A stretch of DNA of 64,000 bases from Hydrogenophilales bacterium 28-61-23 (GTDB lineage Bacteria; Pseudomonadota; Gammaproteobacteria; Burkholderiales; Thiobacillaceae): assembly GCA_002281555.1 (NCBI GenBank), contig NCGJ01000002.1:62001-126000 (forward strand), written 5' to 3'. Shown here one piece after another: positions 56,130 to 64,000 of this stretch. A program made the translations under genes and the position numbers. The notes under the pieces are model-generated. The model was not told the origin of the DNA. It searched no databases and saw nothing but the letters and a program-made list of their open reading frames with translations. The stretch's first letter is position 1. Each line of letters starts with the position of its first letter.

Positions 56130-56992
56130 GCGAGCCTCGTAAACGCGTCGAGCCAATTCAGCCGCGCGCCCGGCGTATCGCGCGCGGCCAGGCGGGCATG
56201 GCGCGGTTCGGCCTGGGCGCGGCCCTCGCCATAAGCCAGCAACAGGGTTTTGTGCGCCAGGATGTTGAGCAGGCGCGGCATGCCCTGGCTCAGGCGATGC
56301 AGTTTTTTCGCGGCGGCTAGCGTGAACAGCGGCCCGGCCGCGCCGGCCTGGGCAACCCGATGCATCAGGTAAACCGGGGTTTCGTGCGCAGCCAGCGGCG
56401 TGATGCGTTCATGGAAAACAATGCGGCTTCTGATCTGGCGCACCGACGGATCGGCCAGGCGGGTGTCGAGTTCGGGCTGGCCGAACAACACGATCTGCAG
56501 CAATTTGCGCTTCTCGGTTTCCAGATTGGTGATCAGGCGCAAGGCCTCCATGGTTTCCAGCGGCATCGCCTGCGCTTCGTCGATCAGCGCCAGCGCCGGT
56601 TTGCCGGCCTGCGCCAGTTCGAGCAAGCGCATTTCCAGGGCCTTGGTCAGACCGTAGGCGACGCTGCGTTTGACGACGCTGCCGCCGGGGCTGGCATCCG
56701 CGCCGACCAGTTCGGACAGCAAGGCCTGATTCAACGCCGCCGGGGTCAGATGCGGGTTGGGAATGTAGGCGGCGGCCCAGCCCTTTTTTTCCAGTTGATT
56801 GAGCAGATAGCGACACAGCAGGGTTTTGCCGGAGCCGACTTCGCCGACGATCTTGATCAGCCCCTCGCCCGACTCCAGCGCGACCAGCAGCGTATTGAGC
56901 GCCGTTTGCGCGCCCGCGCCGGGAAAGAAATAGCTGGTATCGGGCGTCAGGCCGAAGGGGAATTCGCGCAGGCCGAAATGGGTGAGATACAC
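56126..56992 (-). CDS. mshM: MSHA biogenesis ATPase MshM (ExeA-like)
   Basis: An AAA-type ATPase of 288 residues that starts MYLTHFGLREFPFGLTPDTS as do ExeA/MshM proteins. It has Walker A GEVGSGKTLLCRYL (about 48-61) and Walker B ALALIDEAQAMPL (about 133-145). It is thought to power or position the secretin or pilus parts. The stop overlaps mshN by 4 bp; mshL lies 10 bp upstream. Confidence 0.93.
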   Translation of the reverse strand: MYLTHFGLREFPFGLTPDTSYFFPGAGAQTALNTLLVALESGEGLIKIVGEVGSGKTLLCRYLLNQLEKKGWAAAYIPNPHLTPAALNQALLSELVGADASPGGSVVKRSVAYGLTKALEMRLLELAQAGKPALALIDEAQAMPLETMEALRLITNLETEKRKLLQIVLFGQPELDTRLADPSVRQIRSRIVFHERITPLAAHETPVYLMHRVAQAGAAGPLFTLAAAKKLHRLSQGMPRLLNILAHKTLLLAYGEGRAQAEPRHARLAARDTPGARLNWLDAFTRLA

Positions 56993-57002
56993 GCCGGAAA
57001 CG

Positions 57003-58748
57003 CTATTGCGCCGCGTCTGGCGTTGGCTTCGGCGACGCGGCGGGCGGGCTGAACGACTGGATGCGCGCGCCGGCCTCGCGCACGCTTTCCATCCAGTCGG
57101 ACTGTTGTTTGATCAGGGTCGGCTTGAGCAGGATCACCAGTTCCTGCTTCTGGCGCAACTTGTTGGTGTTCTTGAAAAACCAGCCCAGACCGGGAATATT
57201 GCCCAGACCGGGCACGCCGCTGCCGGCATCGCGCGATTCGCGCTTCATCAGGCCGCCGATCGCGGCGATCTGGCCGTCCTTCAGGCGCACCACGCTATCG
57301 GTTTCGGAAACGCTGCTTTTCGCCAGCGGCAATTCGAAATTCTGCCCGCCCACTTGCAGCACCTTGGTGTCGGTAACGACCTGGCTGACCGAGGGATGCA
57401 CGTGCAGGATGATGTTGTCGGCATCGTCGATCTGTGGCGTCACATCGAGCGCGATACCCGAGAAGAACGGCTGCGTGCTGATGCCGGTCGAGGTCGTCGA
57501 GGTCGTGCTTGAGGTGGACGGCGTACTGGTGATTTCGGTGACGAAAAACTCGTCGGTGCCGACCTTGAGCAAGGCTTTCTGGTTGTTGATGGCGGCGATG
57601 CGCGGGCTGGACAGCACCTGCACCTGGCCCTGGCCCTCGAGGAAGTTGATCAGCGCGGCGAAATTCTTGGTCTGGAACGCCAGGCCGAAGGTGCCGGCCG
57701 ATGCCGTGCTGGCGCCCATGGCGGCGGGCAAACCGACGCCCAGAAGCGAGGACATGGTGGCGGAAGTCGGCGCCGCACCTGGAACTGGGAAGCCACTGGT
57801 CGTCGCACCCTTCGACGCGTTATGCACACCGTTGTTGAACAGCGCCCAGTTGATGCCGCTCTGCGCGTTTTCGTTCAGCGTCACATCGATGATCTTGGCC
57901 TCGATCATCACCTGACGCTCGACCTGCACCCGCGCCGCTTTCAGATATTCGTTCACTTGCCGCTGCTCGACCGGCAGCGCGCGCACCATCAGCATGCCGG
58001 TGTGCGGGCTGACGTTGACGCTGCGCCCGTCCGGACAACTGGTCGCGCAGCCGATCAACATGCCGACGGAATTTCTGAGCTCGCCCCAGAAGTCACTCGC
58101 CACCGAGGTCGTCACCCGGCTGCTGTCGACCTGGCCGCCGCGGCTGGAAGCGCCGCCGGCGGTGTTGCCCGCGCTGTTGCCAGCCCGCGCGCCGGAATCG
58201 GCGATAGATCCGGAAATCACGCGCAAGTCCGAGGTGCCCTGGCGCAGCGACGACGGGTAGGCGATGGAATAGAAGCGGGTTTGCACGGTCAGCGGCTGCA
58301 CATAGATGCGATTGCCGTCGATGCGGTAATCGTAGCCATAGAGTTCGCGCAACGCGTCCATCGCTTCCGGCACGGTGACCTCTTTCAGATTGACGGTAAT
58401 GCCGCCGGCGACTTCGGGATGCAACAGCATGCTGTAGCGCGTTCCCGAGGCGATGCCGAGAAACACCTGCTGGGCCGGCGCGGCGTTCACGGCCAGGTCG
58501 AAGCGGGCTTCGGCCGGCTGGCCCGGCATCGACGGCATTTCAAGCTGGGTTTGCGGCGCCAGCGCGGCCTCGACGGCGGCCGGGAGCGGGCGCGAGTCGG
58601 ACTCCCGCGCGACCGACGCCAAGCGCATTTCGTCCTGGATCGCGGGCAGCGCCGGTTTTTCCCTGACCTGGGCGCAGCCGCCCAAAACCGTTGCCGCCGC
58701 CAGACAGGCGAGCAGGATGGGTAAATTCGGGGTTTGCACGTTGTTCAT
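57003..58748 (-). CDS. mshL: MSHA pilus secretin MshL
   Basis: The outer-membrane secretin of the MSHA pilus, 581 residues. It has a lipoprotein signal (LGGCAQVREK), an N-domain with VTVPEAMDALRELYGYDYRI, a Ser/Gly/Thr-rich middle, and the secretin core near the end (VQVLSSPRIAAINNQKALLKV, IGGLMKRESRDAGSGVPGLG, RQKQELVILLKPTLI). The TG start overlaps the mshK stop (ATGA). Confidence 0.95.
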   Translation of the reverse strand: MNNVQTPNLPILLACLAAATVLGGCAQVREKPALPAIQDEMRLASVARESDSRPLPAAVEAALAPQTQLEMPSMPGQPAEARFDLAVNAAPAQQVFLGIASGTRYSMLLHPEVAGGITVNLKEVTVPEAMDALRELYGYDYRIDGNRIYVQPLTVQTRFYSIAYPSSLRQGTSDLRVISGSIADSGARAGNSAGNTAGGASSRGGQVDSSRVTTSVASDFWGELRNSVGMLIGCATSCPDGRSVNVSPHTGMLMVRALPVEQRQVNEYLKAARVQVERQVMIEAKIIDVTLNENAQSGINWALFNNGVHNASKGATTSGFPVPGAAPTSATMSSLLGVGLPAAMGASTASAGTFGLAFQTKNFAALINFLEGQGQVQVLSSPRIAAINNQKALLKVGTDEFFVTEITSTPSTSSTTSTTSTGISTQPFFSGIALDVTPQIDDADNIILHVHPSVSQVVTDTKVLQVGGQNFELPLAKSSVSETDSVVRLKDGQIAAIGGLMKRESRDAGSGVPGLGNIPGLGWFFKNTNKLRQKQELVILLKPTLIKQQSDWMESVREAGARIQSFSPPAASPKPTPDAAQ

Positions 58749-59194
58749 GGTCTTTTCTCCATCCGTATCGTGGATGTCGCGTCATTTGTTGTTTTGCCAA
58801 CCGGTTTTTTGCCAACCGGTTTTTTGACCACCGGCGTTTTGACCACATCCGGCAGCAATTTGAGCAGCCGCTTGCCGCCGCCGGGCAAAACGAGCCAGAC
58901 GCCCATTGCGTCGATTTTGCCGACCTTGCCCACCTTGCCGTCCTTGCCATAGGCGAGCGGATCGCCCGGCCGCACGATCTGGCCGTCGATAACGGCATAG
59001 GGACGGGCGCCCATCAGAAACAGGCTGGATACCGCCAGGGGCGCTTCTTCTCGCGCGGATGCGGACGCGGCCGCGCCGGGCTGCGCCGAGAACCCGGGCG
59101 GCGGCCGGGTCGGATCGACCGGGTCGGCGGCAACCGATGCCGCCAGCAGGGCGAGGCTCGTAAAAAGCAGGGCAAACGTCACACGGTCAGCCAT
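58745..59194 (-). CDS. mshK: MSHA biogenesis protein MshK
   Basis: This 149-residue exported protein has a signal peptide (MADRVTFALLFTSLALLAAS) and the family text DPTRPPP, SSLFLMGARPYAVIDGQIV and GDPLAYGKDGKVGKV. The C-terminal tail is Lys/Pro/Val-rich and coded by tandem 15-base repeats. It is a PilP-like linker between the inner-membrane parts and the secretin. It overlaps mshL by 4 bp and mshJ by 16 bp. Confidence 0.88.
   Translation of the reverse strand: MADRVTFALLFTSLALLAASVAADPVDPTRPPPGFSAQPGAAASASAREEAPLAVSSLFLMGARPYAVIDGQIVRPGDPLAYGKDGKVGKVGKIDAMGVWLVLPGGGKRLLKLLPDVVKTPVVKKPVGKKPVGKTTNDATSTIRMEKRP
58791..58845 (-). repeat. Tandem 15-bp repeat in the mshK tail
   Basis: On the plus strand, GTTTTGCCAACCGG, TTTTTTGCCAACCGG and TTTTTTGACCACCGG follow one another. 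They code for KTPVVKKPVGKKPVGKT on the minus strand, a simple basic tail. The T-runs make it prone to slippage. Confidence 0.75.
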
Positions 59195-59874
59195 GTTTTC
59201 TCCAGACTCAACGTGTACAGCGTCAGCGTCAGGCTGATCTCGGGATGCGCATTGGCGTCGAGCTCGGCCCGCGCCCAATAAAAACCGACCGGCAGGCGTT
59301 CCAGTTTTTCCATGTACCGGGTCAATGCGGCGTAGTCGCCGACCAGCGTGATCGTGACACCATGTTTGAACAGCATGGCGTCATCGGGGTTCTGCGCGGG
59401 GTTGGGTGTTACAGCAGATGCGGCCGGCGCAACGGCGGTTTTTTCCGTTGCCGGCAAGCCGACCGGCTCGGGCGCCAGCGTGTCCAGACGAGTCAGACGC
59501 AAGCCGGGCTGCTCGACCAGCATGCCCTGCAGCACGCCGACCATATCTTTCGGCGGCACCATGCGCGCCTGGAGCCGGGCGGCGGTTTGCAGTCGCGCAT
59601 TCAGCGCCTGGCGCGCGTTTTCCAGACGTTGCCGCGCGACCTCGACCGGATCGGGCTGGCTGGCGCGCAGTGCCAGCATCTGCTCCGCTTCGACCAGCTC
59701 GGCGCGCGTGCCGGCCAGCTTCTGTTGTTCGCTCTGGCGTGTGCGCTCTTGCGGCGCCAGCCAGAGCGTATCGACCGCCGCCCAGATGCCGGCCAAGAGC
59801 AGAACAAACAGAATGACCCGCTCGCGCGGCGTCAGCGCATCGATTTTCTGGAGGTATTGCGCCAAAACTTTCAT
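59179..59874 (-). CDS. mshJ: MSHA biogenesis protein MshJ
   Basis: This 231-residue protein has the N-terminal cytoplasmic segment, one membrane helix (about residues 21-36) and a periplasmic coiled part (QQKLAGTRAELVEAEQMLA and on) of the PilO/MshJ type. The end GDYAALTRYMEKLERLPVGF is typical. The ATG at 59872-59874 overlaps the stop of the PilN-like gene. The frame stays open upstream, but that is not MshJ-like. Confidence 0.88.
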   Translation of the reverse strand: MKVLAQYLQKIDALTPRERVILFVLLLAGIWAAVDTLWLAPQERTRQSEQQKLAGTRAELVEAEQMLALRASQPDPVEVARQRLENARQALNARLQTAARLQARMVPPKDMVGVLQGMLVEQPGLRLTRLDTLAPEPVGLPATEKTAVAPAASAVTPNPAQNPDDAMLFKHGVTITLVGDYAALTRYMEKLERLPVGFYWARAELDANAHPEISLTLTLYTLSLEKTWLTV

Positions 59875-60554
59875 GACCTGCCAGCCTTCGCTGTGGCGCC
59901 GGGCGCTGTCGGCAGGCCGGATTCGGACGGGCGCGCATTGAGCGAAAACTCCAGGAAGCGCGCCGGTTTCAGCGCCTTTCCTTCGGCGGCCTCGGCGTCC
60001 GGCTCGGGCGCATGCACATTCAGGCTGGCGAAAGACAGGCCGACGAACAAGGGCTCGCGGCGCAGGCTGGCGATCAAACGGGCGGAATCGGCTCCGGTCA
60101 GCGCGCGGCCGCGCAGATCGAGCGCGCGGCCGCTCTCGGAAATCGTCACGCCAGTCAGCCATGCGCCTGGGCTGGGCGGGCTGCCCGCCGCGCGCGACAG
60201 GGCGCGAAACTGCGCCGAGTAGCCCGACTCCGAACCCAGTTCCCCGCTGGCGATGGCTTCCTGCGCGAGTTGCAGGCCGCGCACGCGGGTCTCCAGCAGG
60301 TGCAACTCGGCGGCAAGGTTTGCATCGGCCCGATCCGCGCTCGGCGCATTCGCCCGCACCTGGCGGGACACGGCATCGGCGCGCTCGACAACCTGGGCGA
60401 CATCGCCGCGCAAACGCTTCAATTGCCAGCCTTGCCAAACATACAGGCCGATCAGGCCGATCAGGAAAACCACGCTGCTCAGCAGCAGCGCGCGCGCCGG
60501 CAAAACAACTCGCGCCGGCCGGAATTCGGCCTGGTAAAGATTGATCTGCTTCAT
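59871..60554 (-). CDS. PilN-like MSHA protein (second part of MshI)
   Basis: This 227-residue protein begins MKQINLYQAEFRPARVVLPA, has one membrane helix (about 25-43), a coiled segment and a periplasmic domain. It is the PilN-type inner-membrane protein of type IV pilus systems. In MSHA loci it can be fused to or follow mshI. The ATG is taken at 60552-60554; three codons upstream a Met-Asp start is also possible. Confidence 0.83.
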   Translation of the reverse strand: MKQINLYQAEFRPARVVLPARALLLSSVVFLIGLIGLYVWQGWQLKRLRGDVAQVVERADAVSRQVRANAPSADRADANLAAELHLLETRVRGLQLAQEAIASGELGSESGYSAQFRALSRAAGSPPSPGAWLTGVTISESGRALDLRGRALTGADSARLIASLRREPLFVGLSFASLNVHAPEPDAEAAEGKALKPARFLEFSLNARPSESGLPTAPGATAKAGRS

Positions 60555-60578
60555 GCGGTCCACCTCATGGCATCCACC

Positions 60579-61499
60579 TCATGCCGCCTCCCGGCGCAGA
60601 CTGGCGCCGAGTAGATGGAAGGCGGCGTTTTGCATCGCCACGTTTTGCAATTGCGCCTGGCCGGCGAAGTCGAAGATGCGCGTCAAATCGAAGCTTTCCG
60701 CGCCGACCGGCAGATATTCGCCCAGGCGGCGCAGCAGCGCCTGCGCTTCGACAACCGGGGCGAGGTACAGCTTGGCCAGCGGCAGCCAGGAATATTGGCG
60801 CTCGAAATAATCCACCGAACGCTGGGTTTCCATCGCCACCTTGTCGAACAGGGACTCGCCCGATGCGCCGCGGCCTTCAATCCGCCGCGACATGATCAGG
60901 CTGGCGCCGAAACTGAACGTAAGCAGCCCGTTTTCGCCATCGAAATGCAGCACGGCGACAGCGTAATCGGCCGGGGCGATGCGTAGCGCCAGGTTGTGCT
61001 GGGCGGTTTCGCGGATGTCGATCACGTCGAGCTTCAAACCGGCATCGTGGTAAGGCAGCACCAGCGCGCGCAACGCCGGCGTCTGCGCCGCCACCACATA
61101 CAGACTCGGAGGCCGACCGCTGCCGCCGGGGACGGGCAAATGGTCGAGCACCGCGTCGTCGACATGGAAGCTGAGCAAATCCTTCACTTTCCAGCGGATT
61201 GCGCTCTTGATCTCGTCATCCGGCACATTGAGCGCTTCCACCATCACGGTCTGGTAATAGTCCTGGCCGAGCAGCGCGATCAACGGCGCATCCTTGACGC
61301 CGGCATCCGATGCGACGTGGTTCAGAAAGTCGGCGGACAAAACCGTATTTTCGTTGCCGCCCTGCCCATCTCGCTGGGCAAAGGCGAGGACATGGACTTT
61401 TTCGCCATCGTCACGCACGCGCAAGGCCATGCCGCCGCCCGAATAGGCCGACAACACAGCGTGGCTGCGAGTGCGGGTGCGATGTTTGAACCAGTTCAT
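60579..61499 (-). CDS. mshI: MSHA biogenesis protein MshI (PilM-like)
   Basis: A 306-residue actin-like (PilM-type) cytoplasmic protein. Relevant text: MALRVRDDGEKVHVLAFA, QDYYQTVMVEALNVPDDEIK, SAIRWKVKDLLSFHVDDAVL and DLTRIFDFAGQAQLQNVA, known from MshI proteins. It is the platform for the PilN- and PilO-like parts encoded downstream. It ends 24 bp before the PilN-like start. Confidence 0.88.
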   Translation of the reverse strand: MNWFKHRTRTRSHAVLSAYSGGGMALRVRDDGEKVHVLAFAQRDGQGGNENTVLSADFLNHVASDAGVKDAPLIALLGQDYYQTVMVEALNVPDDEIKSAIRWKVKDLLSFHVDDAVLDHLPVPGGSGRPPSLYVVAAQTPALRALVLPYHDAGLKLDVIDIRETAQHNLALRIAPADYAVAVLHFDGENGLLTFSFGASLIMSRRIEGRGASGESLFDKVAMETQRSVDYFERQYSWLPLAKLYLAPVVEAQALLRRLGEYLPVGAESFDLTRIFDFAGQAQLQNVAMQNAAFHLLGASLRREAA

Positions 61500-61562
61500 C
61501 GGGTTGCGTGCGTTCCAGAGTTCATGCGCTGCACGAGATTAATTCGATAACCTGTTGTCATG

Positions 61563-64000
61563 TCAATAAATTTCCCGGCGAATTATGACTTTGTCGCTGC
61601 CTTTGCGCTTGCCGAAGGCGGCGCGCGCGCGCGGGTTGTCGTCGAACAGGTTCGCATCGCCGCCTTGATCGACGCCATCCCAGTTGTATTTCAGCCAGGT
61701 CGCCGCGCCGATCGCCAAATCCAGATAACCGAAATTGCCGGCGCCAGGCGCGGACAGGCGCAGATTGCCGCCGCCGGCGACCAGCGTGGCGTTGAAACTG
61801 GGCACGGTCTCGCCGCTGGCGAGGCGGTTATCCGCGCTGTCGGCATAGAACGTGAGGGCGGGCGCGGCCAGGGGGGTGCAGTTGTCCGCCGTGTTGGCCG
61901 CAAAACCCTGCCCGTTCCAGTATTGCGCGCTCAGGGAAACGGGCAGGGCCAGCATTTCCGAGCCGACGGCATTGCTCAAGCGCAGACGGCCGAAGCGCAT
62001 CTGGGCGTCGTTCGTCGTGCCGGCGTTGGCGTCGTCGAAACCAATGCCGCCGTGCAGGTAAGGGTTGCCGGCATGTGCCACGCCTTCGCTGTCTGCGACG
62101 CTGGCGGCCAGCGTCAGGCTGGCGTCGAACGGCGCGGTCAGCGCCGCGCGGGCGAAGGCCAGGCCGCCGCCGCCGGCCGGATCGCCGACGCCGAAGACCA
62201 GGCTGGCCTGGCCGCCGCCCAGATCGGTCACGCCGACCGCCGGCAGGCCGCCGACCGCCGCCACCGTGCCGCCGGTCGCGCTCCAGGCCTGGCCGGTCAC
62301 CGTGCCGGCGGCGATCTTGAACAGGCTGCCGGTGTAGTTGCGCGTGGTGGCGCCGGTGTAGTTGCGCGCAATGACGGTCCAGTCCGGAGCAGCGCCCAAA
62401 CCCGTGCCGAAGCCGAACGGCTGGCCCAGATAGGTGAAGCCGCCGCAGGCGGGCAGGAAGGCGGGGCTGTTGGCGGCGATGTCGAAGTGGTCGGGCACGA
62501 AGCGGCCGATATCGATGGCGCTGGCGCAGACGTAATAGCCGGCGCAACTGGCGGCGGTGTCGTCGCTGTCGACGCTGGCATAGCCGGTATCGGTGAAGGT
62601 CGCCGCAATCGCGCCAACTTCGCTGTAGCTGGCCGCGCCGCTGGTCAGCGTACCGGCACTGGCGCTGAATGCGCCGGTACTCAAGGTGCCCGCCACGCAG
62701 CCGCTGGCCGGCAACACACAGGCGGTGCTGGCGCTCGGGCTGCCATCGTAGTTGCCGGTCATGACGTTGCCGGCGTTGTAGCCGGTCACGCGCAGCGTGA
62801 ATGGCCGCCCGGCCTTGTGCAGCACGCCGCCGCTGGCGCCGGTATTGGCCAGCGGCGTCGTGACGCCCGCCGTCTGCCAGTCGGCATGGCTGGCGATGGC
62901 GCTGAGATAGGCGGGTTTCACGGCGAAGTTGTCGCTCGAGCAGGCGATCACTGTCGCCGTGCCGGTGGCCGGGTAGCGCATGCGCACGCGCACGTCGCGC
63001 CAGGAATTGCTCACCGCGCCAACAGCCGCCGTGGCCTTGCCGGCGGCCAGCGTCACCGTGCCGACGCTGAGCGCCGTGCCGCTGACCGGACAATTGTTGC
63101 CATCCCGCGCCACGCCGGTGGCGCTGTTGGCGAGCAGGTCGACCAGCACAGCGCCGCTGGCGAGGCCGTCCTGCGCGGTGCGCGCGGCGTTGAGCGCGTA
63201 GATATCCAGACTGAACGCGGTGCCCGCCGTTTTCGTGGCGATCTGGCCGCTGACCGCATGGGCGCCGACGTCGACGGCGTTGAGCGCGGCCGGCGTGGTC
63301 GTCGCCGGCGCGGCGCAGGGCCGCGTGCGGCTCAACACGCTGGCGACATAACTCTGCGACAACAGCCCCTGCCACAAGCGCACTTCATCCAGATTGCCCT
63401 TGAAATGGAAGTTGGCGCTGACGCCTTCGGAACTGGCCAGGGTCTCGCCGCCGAGGGCGATGGCGCCGGTGCATTTGCCCGTCGGGCACCAGATGGAACT
63501 GTTGAAATCGGCGCTGGTGTTGGCCAGCAGGACGCCGTTGCTGTCGTAGATGTAAAGCGTGGCCTTGTTGAGGTAGAGGTCGACGGCGGCGGCGGCGAAA
63601 TACCAGCTGTTGTTGGCGATCACCGCCGGCGCGTCGAATATCTCCCCGCTGGTGCTACCGCCTCCGGTGGCGCCCGAGAAGACCTGGTTGCGGTTGAACA
63701 GGCGCAGCCTGCCGCTGGCGCCGTCGGCCAGGCTCAAAGCCCAGCCGTCCTGCGCGTCGTCGTTGACCAGGATGCGCTGCCCGGAGGCGCCCGCATCGTT
63801 GGAGCGCAGCCAGGCGGTCACGGTGAAGCTGCTGTTGAAGCTCGCCGAAGTCAGCGAGTCGAGCCGGATATAGCGTTTTTCGCCGCCGCCGCTGGTGTCC
63901 AACTGGGCGTACTGGCAGGTGTTCTGGCCGCCGCTGGCATAGGCCGGGTCGTTGGCGAAGACCGTGCTGGCGCCGTTGACGCCGGCGCCGTTGTAACCGT
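61563..64000 (-). CDS. mshQ: MshQ-like protein with LamG and DUF6701 regions (5' end outside window)
   Basis: The frame is open to the right edge (no stop in 812 visible codons), so the start is outside; TTG at 63902 is internal. The upstream part is a LamG/concanavalin-like beta region (SFTVTAWLRSNDAGASGQRI, EVRLWQGLLSQSYV), then long Ala/Gly/Thr-rich DUF6701 material with few Cys pairs (ACAAPATTTPA, CSSDNFAVKP, SAIDIGRFVPDHFDIAAN) to GSDKVIIRREIY at the end. MshQ-type proteins lie in MSHA loci and are thought to be exported, perhaps adhesin-like. Here it lies upstream of mshI, unlike Vibrio. Confidence 0.85.
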   Translation of the reverse strand, partial: GYNGAGVNGASTVFANDPAYASGGQNTCQYAQLDTSGGGEKRYIRLDSLTSASFNSSFTVTAWLRSNDAGASGQRILVNDDAQDGWALSLADGASGRLRLFNRNQVFSGATGGGSTSGEIFDAPAVIANNSWYFAAAAVDLYLNKATLYIYDSNGVLLANTSADFNSSIWCPTGKCTGAIALGGETLASSEGVSANFHFKGNLDEVRLWQGLLSQSYVASVLSRTRPCAAPATTTPAALNAVDVGAHAVSGQIATKTAGTAFSLDIYALNAARTAQDGLASGAVLVDLLANSATGVARDGNNCPVSGTALSVGTVTLAAGKATAAVGAVSNSWRDVRVRMRYPATGTATVIACSSDNFAVKPAYLSAIASHADWQTAGVTTPLANTGASGGVLHKAGRPFTLRVTGYNAGNVMTGNYDGSPSASTACVLPASGCVAGTLSTGAFSASAGTLTSGAASYSEVGAIAATFTDTGYASVDSDDTAASCAGYYVCASAIDIGRFVPDHFDIAANSPAFLPACGGFTYLGQPFGFGTGLGAAPDWTVIARNYTGATTRNYTGSLFKIAAGTVTGQAWSATGGTVAAVGGLPAVGVTDLGGGQASLVFGVGDPAGGGGLAFARAALTAPFDASLTLAASVADSEGVAHAGNPYLHGGIGFDDANAGTTNDAQMRFGRLRLSNAVGSEMLALPVSLSAQYWNGQGFAANTADNCTPLAAPALTFYADSADNRLASGETVPSFNATLVAGGGNLRLSAPGAGNFGYLDLAIGAATWLKYNWDGVDQGGDANLFDDNPRARAAFGKRKGSDKVIIRREIY

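Noticed and set aside
61563..63902. TTG at 63902 as the true start of the mshQ-like gene
   Set aside because: The frame remains open to the window edge with similar composition and a Cys-containing segment, so the gene is cut by the edge rather than starting here.

Overview
The window is GC-rich, dense, ordinary bacterial chromosome, most likely from an autotrophic betaproteobacterium of the Nitrosomonadales type (Gallionella/Sulfuricella/Thiobacillus-like). The reasons are the def-fmt // lysM-dprA-smg-topB neighbourhood, yhdP-nitrilase-tldD, proteobacterial-type gshA/gshB, a PEP-CTERM protein behind a sigma-54 promoter next to a PrsT-type TPR protein, a bacterial-type phosphoribulokinase (Calvin cycle), several small and multiheme c-type cytochromes, and an MSHA-type pilus locus. 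The taxonomic call is inference; no rRNA or tRNA is present.

Layout. 1-3.0 kb: end of a PrsT-like TPR protein and a PEP-CTERM protein. 3.0-8.9 kb (minus): LysM protein, dprA, smg, topB and a small unknown. 9.0-10.4 kb (plus): def-fmt. 10.6-18.1 kb (minus): lipA, tldD, a nitrilase-family amidase, yhdP. 18.2-26.1 kb: phosphoribulokinase (minus), then leuS, lptE, holA, proA, nadD, rsfS (plus). 26.7-31.4 kb: two electron-transfer clusters. The first is an SHP-like cytochrome, a diheme cytochrome and a b561/diheme fusion. The second is an FAD/2Fe-2S reductase, a His-rich membrane protein and an eight-heme cytochrome c. 31.5-32.5 kb: a CDF metal exporter. 32.6-38.9 kb: a tightly overlapping seven-gene operon of thermostable-hemolysin family protein, AMP-forming ligase, heme-oxygenase-like iron enzyme, SDR, TPR protein and a QseB/PmrA-type two-component pair. 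39.2-42.8 kb: EamA exporter, PhoD phosphatase, NUDIX hydrolase. 43.0-46.4 kb: a low-GC defence-like island of ParB-like protein, putative nuclease, cytosine-5 methyltransferase and Vsr. 46.5-50.3 kb: an ABC permease without its ATPase, an RlmL-like methyltransferase, a TlpA-like thioredoxin, a DinB-like protein. 50.4-54.9 kb (minus): gshA-fic-gshB-apbE. 55-64 kb (minus): the msh pilus genes Q-I-(PilN-like)-J-K-L-M-N; mshQ runs off the right edge.

The best candidates for something undescribed are two. (1) The 32.5-38.9 kb operon looks like a small biosynthetic pathway under its own two-component system, with a PmrA/QseB-like box upstream. (2) The 43.0-46.4 kb cassette pairs a Dcm-type methylase and Vsr with a ParB-like protein and a novel possible nuclease. 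A second theme is dispersed palindromic repeats that have entered genes: they provide stop codons for lipA, holA, an EamA exporter and an ABC permease, and they are read in frame inside leuS and mshN. The proA/nadD junction is also damaged or unusual.
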